Positions 30,571 through 34,910 of a DNA stretch of 34,910 bases are shown here, piece after piece. Made by a program: the position numbers and the translations under genes. Below the pieces are notes generated by a model. That model ran no database searches. It saw nothing but the letters and a program-made list of their open reading frames with translations, and was not told the origin of the DNA. The DNA lies in contig JAZNUB010000051.1 in NCBI GenBank assembly GCA_045592105.1, forward strand, positions 1 through 34,910, given 5' to 3'. This stretch comes from SIG636 sp045592105. Lineage in GTDB: Bacteria; Bacillota; Clostridia; Oscillospirales; CAG-382. How positions within the stretch are numbered: position 1 is the stretch's first letter; every line of letters begins with the position of its first letter.

Positions 30571-33318
30571 ATGCTCCAAGTCAAAAATTTAACCAAGGTC
30601 TACCGTCCGAAAAAAGGACAGCCCGTTACCGCGCTGGAGAACGTGAGCCTTTCCTTCCCCGAAAAGGGAATGGTATTCCTTTTGGGAAAAAGCGGCAGCG
30701 GAAAAAGTACGCTTTTAAATCTGCTCGGCGGGCTGGATTCCTTTGACAAAGGTGAAATTCTGATATCGGGTCAGAAGACCCGACGCTTTCGCGGTAAGGA
30801 TTTCGACGCTTACCGAAACACCCTCGTTGGCTTCATCTTTCAGGAATACAACGTTCTGGAGGAGTTTACCGTAGGGGCGAATATTGCCCTTGCCCTGGAG
30901 CTGCAGGGCAAGCGCGCCACGAGCAAGGAGATCAATGCGATCCTGAAGGAAGTGGACCTTGAGGGGTACGGTGCACGCCGCCCCAACGAGCTTTCCGGCG
31001 GTCAGAAGCAGAGAGTCGCCATTGCCAGAGCTTTGGTGAAAAAGCCGAAGATCATTATGGCGGATGAGCCCACGGGCGCGCTGGATTCCGTGACGGGCAG
31101 GCAGATCCTGGATACCCTGAAAAAGCTCTCCTCTCAAAAGCTTGTGATCGTGGTATCTCACGACCGTGAATTTGCGGAAAAATACGCGGATCGCATCATA
31201 GAGCTTGCCGACGGCAGGGTCGTTTCCGACGTGGAATTTGAAAGCGGTGCCGAGGCATTCTCCGAGCGGGGGATCACCTACGGTGAGGATGAGATCTTGA
31301 TTCCCTCGTCTTACCGTTTGACCGAGGAGGACAGAGAGCAGATCAACGCTTATCTTGCCGCAATGGAAGAGGGACAGACCCTTGCCTTGCGCCGCCGGAC
31401 CAAGCCGAGAAAACGGAAAACGTCGGAAGAAAAGGCCGAAGAAGGGGCAAAGGCTCCCTTGAAGCTGATCCGTTCGCGTCTGCCTTGGAAGGTTGCCTTC
31501 CGCATCGGTGCAGGTGCCTTGAAATATAAAAAATACCGTCTGGTCGCTTCGATCTTTCTCTCCGTGGTGGCATTTTGTCTGTTCGCCCTTGCCGATACCT
31601 TCGGTGCCTACGACCACGTTACCACCTGCGTCAAATCCATCTGTGATTCCCGGATCGCCTACGCCTCCGTGAAACGGGAGGAAAAGGTTCGGACCGAGGA
31701 AAACGGAGAAGAACTTGATTATATGGTGGACGGTGGCAGGCTTTACGAAAGCGAGCTTGTTGCCATTCGGGAAAAGACCGGGGTGGAAATGAAGGGTGTA
31801 TTTGCTCCTTACAATTCCTCGCTGGAGTTTTCCCATCTGTTCGATCCGTCGGTAAGATTGAGTGAATCCGAAATTGAGGTCTTCCCGTTTTCCTTTAACG
31901 GCTACGCTAGTGCAACGAGGGAAGAGCTTGAGAGGATGAATATGCCCCTGATTGCGGGCAGAATGCCCGAAAAGGCAAACGAGGTTGTGATCACGTCCTA
32001 CGTTTGCGAGACCTTTATGATCGCAGGCTATTCGTCGGAGAGTGAAGCCTTTGAACGTGATTTCGAAAAAATCTCCTCTCCCAAGGATATGCTCGGAAAG
32101 AAGCTCCCCGTGGGCGGAATGGATTTCGTCGTGGCGGGAGTGGCAGAGCCCGGCTTTGACGTGGAGCGCTACAGACCGCTTGCCGAAGTGAAGTGGGAGC
32201 AGACCACCATGGATCTGATGGCAAATTACGCCCTTATGAACGAGCTGCAGGGGATTCGCGAGCATTCCCTGGCACAGGTGCTTTTCGTTACGGAAAACAC
32301 CTTGAAAGCCATGATCGAGAACGAGCCGCCCTTCAGACCCTCCTCTTTGGGATATATTAACGTTGAGGGGAAAAACAAGGAAAGCTCCGAGTGGATTTCA
32401 CTTTGGTCTGATTTTTACGGAACCCTTTCGGATGCAAAGGGCTATCCCATCGTCTGGCTGGACGGAGAAAAAACGTTCCTTGCAAAAAACGAGATTGTTT
32501 TGTCCGCCTCTTGCGTAAAAGAACAAATGGGTCTTGACACCGACGATAAAGAAACGATCCTTTCGAAGGCGCGGAGCTTCCAAGAGCTTTCCATGGAAAT
32601 CCATAATTTTTACGACGGAAGCGATCCGGAGAAGATCTCCGACGGTATAAGTGTGGTTGGAATTCTCTTTCCCGATGAATCGGGAAAATTGCCCGATCCC
32701 GGACACGTGATCCTGGTCAACGAGGCGGCGGCTCAAAAGGTGTTTCGCGCTTCCGACGGAACGTATCAGTACGCCGTTGGAAAAATGCCCGAGGGAGAAG
32801 CAAACGTCCGAAAGCTTGTGAAATTCTGCTACGATACGTCGGGCAATATTGCCTATCCCCTGCAAAACGCCGTCTGCTTTGAACTGGACGGGATGCATCA
32901 GGCCTTGAGTCTCTTGGCAAAGGTGTTTTTGTATGTGGGTCTTGGCTTTGCACTCTTTGCCGCGCTGACTCTGTCCAATTTTATCACCACGAGTATCATT
33001 TACAAAAAGCAGCAGATCGGCATTCTTCGTGCCATCGGTGCGGGAGGAAGCGACGTGTACCGCATCTTTTTTGCGGAAAGCTTTATCATTGCCATGATCA
33101 ATTTCTTGCTGTCTTCCGTGGGAACGGGACTGATCGTTGCGGGCATCAACGCGTCCATTCGCAACGGAACGGGATTTTTGATCACCCTGCTTGCCTTTAC
33201 CCCGCGGCAGGTGATCCTGCTGTTTGCCGTCAGCCTTTTGGTTGCGGCATTGGCAAGCTTTTTCCCCGTGCAGAGATTTGCTTCCAAAAAGCCCATCGAC
33301 GCCATTCGCGGAAGATAA
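30571..33318 (+). CDS. MacB/FtsX-type ABC transporter, ATPase fused to permease
   Basis: The start is ATG 30571, with GGAGG (30561-30565) five bases upstream. The 915-residue protein has an N-terminal ATPase: Walker A GKSGSGKS (39-46), LSGGQ (141-145), Walker B IIMADEP (161-167). A basic linker (about 255-300) leads to the first membrane helix (about 328-350), then a large extracellular domain (about 355-785). Three further helices follow near 795-820, 845-870 and 885-905. This is the MacB topology, used for mechanotransmission to export or wall-processing partners rather than transport across the membrane. As last gene of an operon with an amidase, it may act on wall enzymes in the FtsEX manner; this is inference. 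The substrate is unknown. Confidence 0.85.
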   Translation: MLQVKNLTKVYRPKKGQPVTALENVSLSFPEKGMVFLLGKSGSGKSTLLNLLGGLDSFDKGEILISGQKTRRFRGKDFDAYRNTLVGFIFQEYNVLEEFTVGANIALALELQGKRATSKEINAILKEVDLEGYGARRPNELSGGQKQRVAIARALVKKPKIIMADEPTGALDSVTGRQILDTLKKLSSQKLVIVVSHDREFAEKYADRIIELADGRVVSDVEFESGAEAFSERGITYGEDEILIPSSYRLTEEDREQINAYLAAMEEGQTLALRRRTKPRKRKTSEEKAEEGAKAPLKLIRSRLPWKVAFRIGAGALKYKKYRLVASIFLSVVAFCLFALADTFGAYDHVTTCVKSICDSRIAYASVKREEKVRTEENGEELDYMVDGGRLYESELVAIREKTGVEMKGVFAPYNSSLEFSHLFDPSVRLSESEIEVFPFSFNGYASATREELERMNMPLIAGRMPEKANEVVITSYVCETFMIAGYSSESEAFERDFEKISSPKDMLGKKLPVGGMDFVVAGVAEPGFDVERYRPLAEVKWEQTTMDLMANYALMNELQGIREHSLAQVLFVTENTLKAMIENEPPFRPSSLGYINVEGKNKESSEWISLWSDFYGTLSDAKGYPIVWLDGEKTFLAKNEIVLSASCVKEQMGLDTDDKETILSKARSFQELSMEIHNFYDGSDPEKISDGISVVGILFPDESGKLPDPGHVILVNEAAAQKVFRASDGTYQYAVGKMPEGEANVRKLVKFCYDTSGNIAYPLQNAVCFELDGMHQALSLLAKVFLYVGLGFALFAALTLSNFITTSIIYKKQQIGILRAIGAGGSDVYRIFFAESFIIAMINFLLSSVGTGLIVAGINASIRNGTGFLITLLAFTPRQVILLFAVSLLVAALASFFPVQRFASKKPIDAIRGR

Positions 33319-33361
33319 AGGTAAAATCATGCAATGCATCCGCATTTTTTGCATACAAAAA

Positions 33362-33395
33362 GAGCGCTTCGTTACGAAGCGCTCCGTTTTTTTTT
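33362..33395. terminator. Bidirectional terminator after the ABC transporter
   Basis: GAGCGCTTCG (33362-33371) pairs with CGAAGCGCTC (33375-33384), and TTTTTTTTT follows at 33387-33395. It ends on the stop codon of the ComB-like gene, so it also ends that gene's transcript. Confidence 0.9.
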
Positions 33396-34098
33396 ACAGT
33401 ACGTCGATTTTTTCCATATAGTCAAGCTGGCCGTTCTCGCCCTTCTTCAAGCGAAGGATGAAGGGGACGGTGTTCAGCTTTAAGCACAGGTGAAAGTCCA
33501 TTTCGGGGAAAATGTGCTGACGCTCGGGATCAAAGAACTTGGCACCGCTGGTATTTTTCAGATCTGCCATTCTCTCTTCCATATCGGGCAGGGGATTGCC
33601 CTCCAGAAGGCTCTTGATATACTCTGCACAAAGGTTATCCTCCTCGGTCTGAGAAAGGGAATTGAGACCCATACAAACCAGGGATACTTCCTCGGGATTC
33701 TTTCTGCGGATGTACTCTGCAATGGCCTCGGCGGCTACCAGGTTTCCTCCGATGATCTCGTCGGCGTGGATGGCGTTTGCAATGCCCTGGGTGCCTGCGC
33801 TGGTGGTATGGATGACGGTCTTACCCGTCAGGTCAAGAGGAGCGATCTGAGAGGGAGAGTTGCCGTAATCAAAGCCATCGATGATCACACCCTTGCGCTC
33901 GCCGCACAGAACGGTGTTTTCGGGATGCTCCTTTTTGTAGTCAAAGGCGATCTGCATATCGCCCACGGGAATGATCTTTTCTGCATTGGCGCGGGAAAGA
34001 TAGGTCTCCACGGTGAATGCACGGAATACGTCGATGACGACGGTCAGACCCCGTGCCTGCTTTGCGCCCTCGATCATATGTAAAATGCGGATATTCAT
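33394..34098 (-). CDS. comB: ComB-like 2-phosphosulfolactate phosphatase
   Basis: The start is ATG 34098 (MNIRILHMIEGAKQA), with AAGGAG upstream. The 234-residue protein matches the ComB family: TVVIDVFRAFTVETYL (about 19-34), CGERKG and GFDYGNSP (70-80), and the TTSAGTQGI motif (about 98-106). ComB removes phosphate from 2-phosphosulfolactate in coenzyme M synthesis. Many bacteria that lack coenzyme M carry a relative whose substrate is unknown, and no comA or comC is nearby, so the name is by family only. It is monocistronic with its own promoter. Confidence 0.8.
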   Translation of the reverse strand: MNIRILHMIEGAKQARGLTVVIDVFRAFTVETYLSRANAEKIIPVGDMQIAFDYKKEHPENTVLCGERKGVIIDGFDYGNSPSQIAPLDLTGKTVIHTTSAGTQGIANAIHADEIIGGNLVAAEAIAEYIRRKNPEEVSLVCMGLNSLSQTEEDNLCAEYIKSLLEGNPLPDMEERMADLKNTSGAKFFDPERQHIFPEMDFHLCLKLNTVPFILRLKKGENGQLDYMEKIDVL

Positions 34099-34129
34099 AA
34101 AAAACTCCTTTGCAAAAAATTCTTTTGAG

Positions 34130-34158
34130 AGTATACCACAAGGCGTAAAAAAAGTCAA
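34130..34158 (-). promoter_or_regulatory. Promoter of the ComB-like gene
   Basis: On the minus strand, TTGACT (34153-34158), 17 bases, TATACT (34130-34135), about 30 bases before the ATG. Confidence 0.7.
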
Positions 34159-34174
34159 ATGTTGCGCGCATTTC

Positions 34175-34202
34175 TTGACATTACCTGCAGGATTGTTATA
34201 AT
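34175..34202 (+). promoter_or_regulatory. Promoter of the TIM-barrel gene
   Basis: TTGACA (34175-34180), 16 bases, TATAAT (34197-34202): consensus in both boxes. It is back-to-back with the ComB-like gene's promoter. Confidence 0.8.
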
Positions 34203-34233
34203 AAATACATTGAAGAAAAACGGAGGTGAGCCT

Positions 34234-34910
34234 ATGATCGGAGTATCCCTTCCTCTGTCTCTGTTCGACGAGGCGGCAAGGGAAGAAAGAAAGCCGCTCC
34301 TGCAGTACTTGAAGCGGGAGGGTGTTGAAAGCATTGAGCTTCGGACGGTTCGTGCTTATTCCGAGCCTGCCGCGGTTCGCGCCGCAATGGAAACGGTCTG
34401 GAGCGAGGGCTTTGAATTGACCGTCCACGGAGACGCCAAAAGCGTTGAAAGCTGTGTGGCAGACGTGTTCGTGCCCCTTTCCGAGGCGTTTCCCCTGAAG
34501 CAGAAAAAGCTGAATATTACCGTCCACCCCATCGTGGGAGACAATGGGGCGATGCTGTGTGCCTTGTCCGATCACGTTTTGGCAAACAACCTTCCCGTGA
34601 CTCTTTCTTTGGAGAACAACCGCCGCCTGCCCGATAAGACGGAGGGAGACAGCGTTGCACTGGTGCTGGATGCCGTCAAGAGTGCCGCACGGGATAACGT
34701 GGGCATTTGCTTCGATATGGGGCATTACGCCTACTACGTAAAGAAAAATCTGCCCGATGCGCCCGATACGCTTCCCCCCGACGAGTTTTGGAAATACGTG
34801 ACCCATACCCACATTCACGCCTTGAACGGCTTGCGGACGCACTTTCCCTTGGAGGGCTATGAGCTGCCCTTGAAAGCGATTTTGGAAAAGCTGACCTGGG
34901 GCTATTACGG
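34234..34910 (+). CDS. Sugar phosphate isomerase/epimerase-like TIM barrel (partial, runs off right edge)
   Basis: ATG 34234 sits seven bases after GGAGG (34222-34226). The open frame stays free of stops through the last base, at least 225 codons. The protein begins MIGVSLPLSLFDEAAREE and shows the barrel pattern of the xylose-isomerase-like (AP endonuclease 2) superfamily. Metal-site segments are GVESIELRTV (strand 2 Glu), LTVHGDA, NITVHPIVGD, TLSLENN, ICFDMGHY and HTHIHAL. These enzymes use divalent metal to isomerise sugars or act on inositol. The exact substrate is unclear. The C-terminus is missing because the window ends. Confidence 0.75.
   Translation, partial: MIGVSLPLSLFDEAAREERKPLLQYLKREGVESIELRTVRAYSEPAAVRAAMETVWSEGFELTVHGDAKSVESCVADVFVPLSEAFPLKQKKLNITVHPIVGDNGAMLCALSDHVLANNLPVTLSLENNRRLPDKTEGDSVALVLDAVKSAARDNVGICFDMGHYAYYVKKNLPDAPDTLPPDEFWKYVTHTHIHALNGLRTHFPLEGYELPLKAILEKLTWGYY

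Noticed and set aside
34099..34842. N-terminal extension of the ComB-like protein to 482 residues
   Set aside because: The extension is antisense to the TIM-barrel gene and crosses two promoters. The ATG at 34098 has a good ribosome site and matches the family start.
1..34910. CRISPR arrays, phage genes, transposase or integrase genes
   Set aside because: I found no regularly spaced repeats and no such coding region; the only mobile-type sequence is the 141-bp inverted-repeat element.

Overview
The window looks like DNA from uncultured anaerobic Clostridia (Bacillota), probably gut-associated. It carries an intact sporulation sigma factor (SigK), cohesin/dockerin proteins, a YhaO/YhaN pair, strong AGGAGG-type ribosome binding sites and TTGACA/TATAAT promoters. 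All functional calls come from reading translated motifs by eye; no database search was run.

The window falls into two parts with very different codon use, meeting at a tRNA-Met gene near 18.34-18.41 kb. Left of the tRNA, isoleucine is mostly ATA (hand count in the dus gene: 16 ATA, 2 ATT, 0 ATC). Right of it, ATC dominates (hand count in the glycosyltransferase gene: 2 ATA, 12 ATT, 30 ATC). The right part is therefore either a transferred island next to a tRNA or DNA of a different organism joined to the left part in assembly. Conclusions about one half, such as spore formation from SigK, should not be carried to the other.

Left part (1-18.3 kb). A 141-bp element with 12-bp terminal inverted repeats, MITE-like or an IS remnant, sits at the left edge. 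A minus-strand block follows: two secreted dockerin proteins, one also with a cohesin-like domain; sigK; a NamZ-type exo-muramidase; malQ; dapB; dapA. queA diverges from dapA. Then come a RelE/ParE-type toxin with an acidic partner, a large lipoprotein of the Cthe_2159-like beta-helix type, and a tight operon pgeF-yhaO-yhaN-recG-dus for purine/peptidoglycan clean-up, DNA repair and tRNA modification. The tRNA-Met has its own promoter.

Right part (18.4-34.9 kb). A HAD phosphatase and a membrane GT2 glycosyltransferase are followed by a minus-strand operon of two tandem SGNH-like lipoproteins and an M81 (MlrC-like) metallopeptidase. Next, a fatty-acid-CoA-ligase-like enzyme is divergent from a six-gene operon: a condensation/acetyltransferase-fold protein, a zinc-ribbon six-helix membrane protein, a membrane-anchored amidase, a VTT/TVP38 membrane protein, an SGNH hydrolase and a MacB/FtsX-type ABC transporter. 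The end holds a ComB-like phosphatase and, divergent from it, a TIM-barrel sugar isomerase/epimerase cut by the window edge.

The best candidates for an undescribed system are the acyl-ligase/condensation-fold/SGNH envelope cluster (24.5-33.3 kb) and the duplicated SGNH lipoproteins with mosaic divergence (22.2-24.4 kb).
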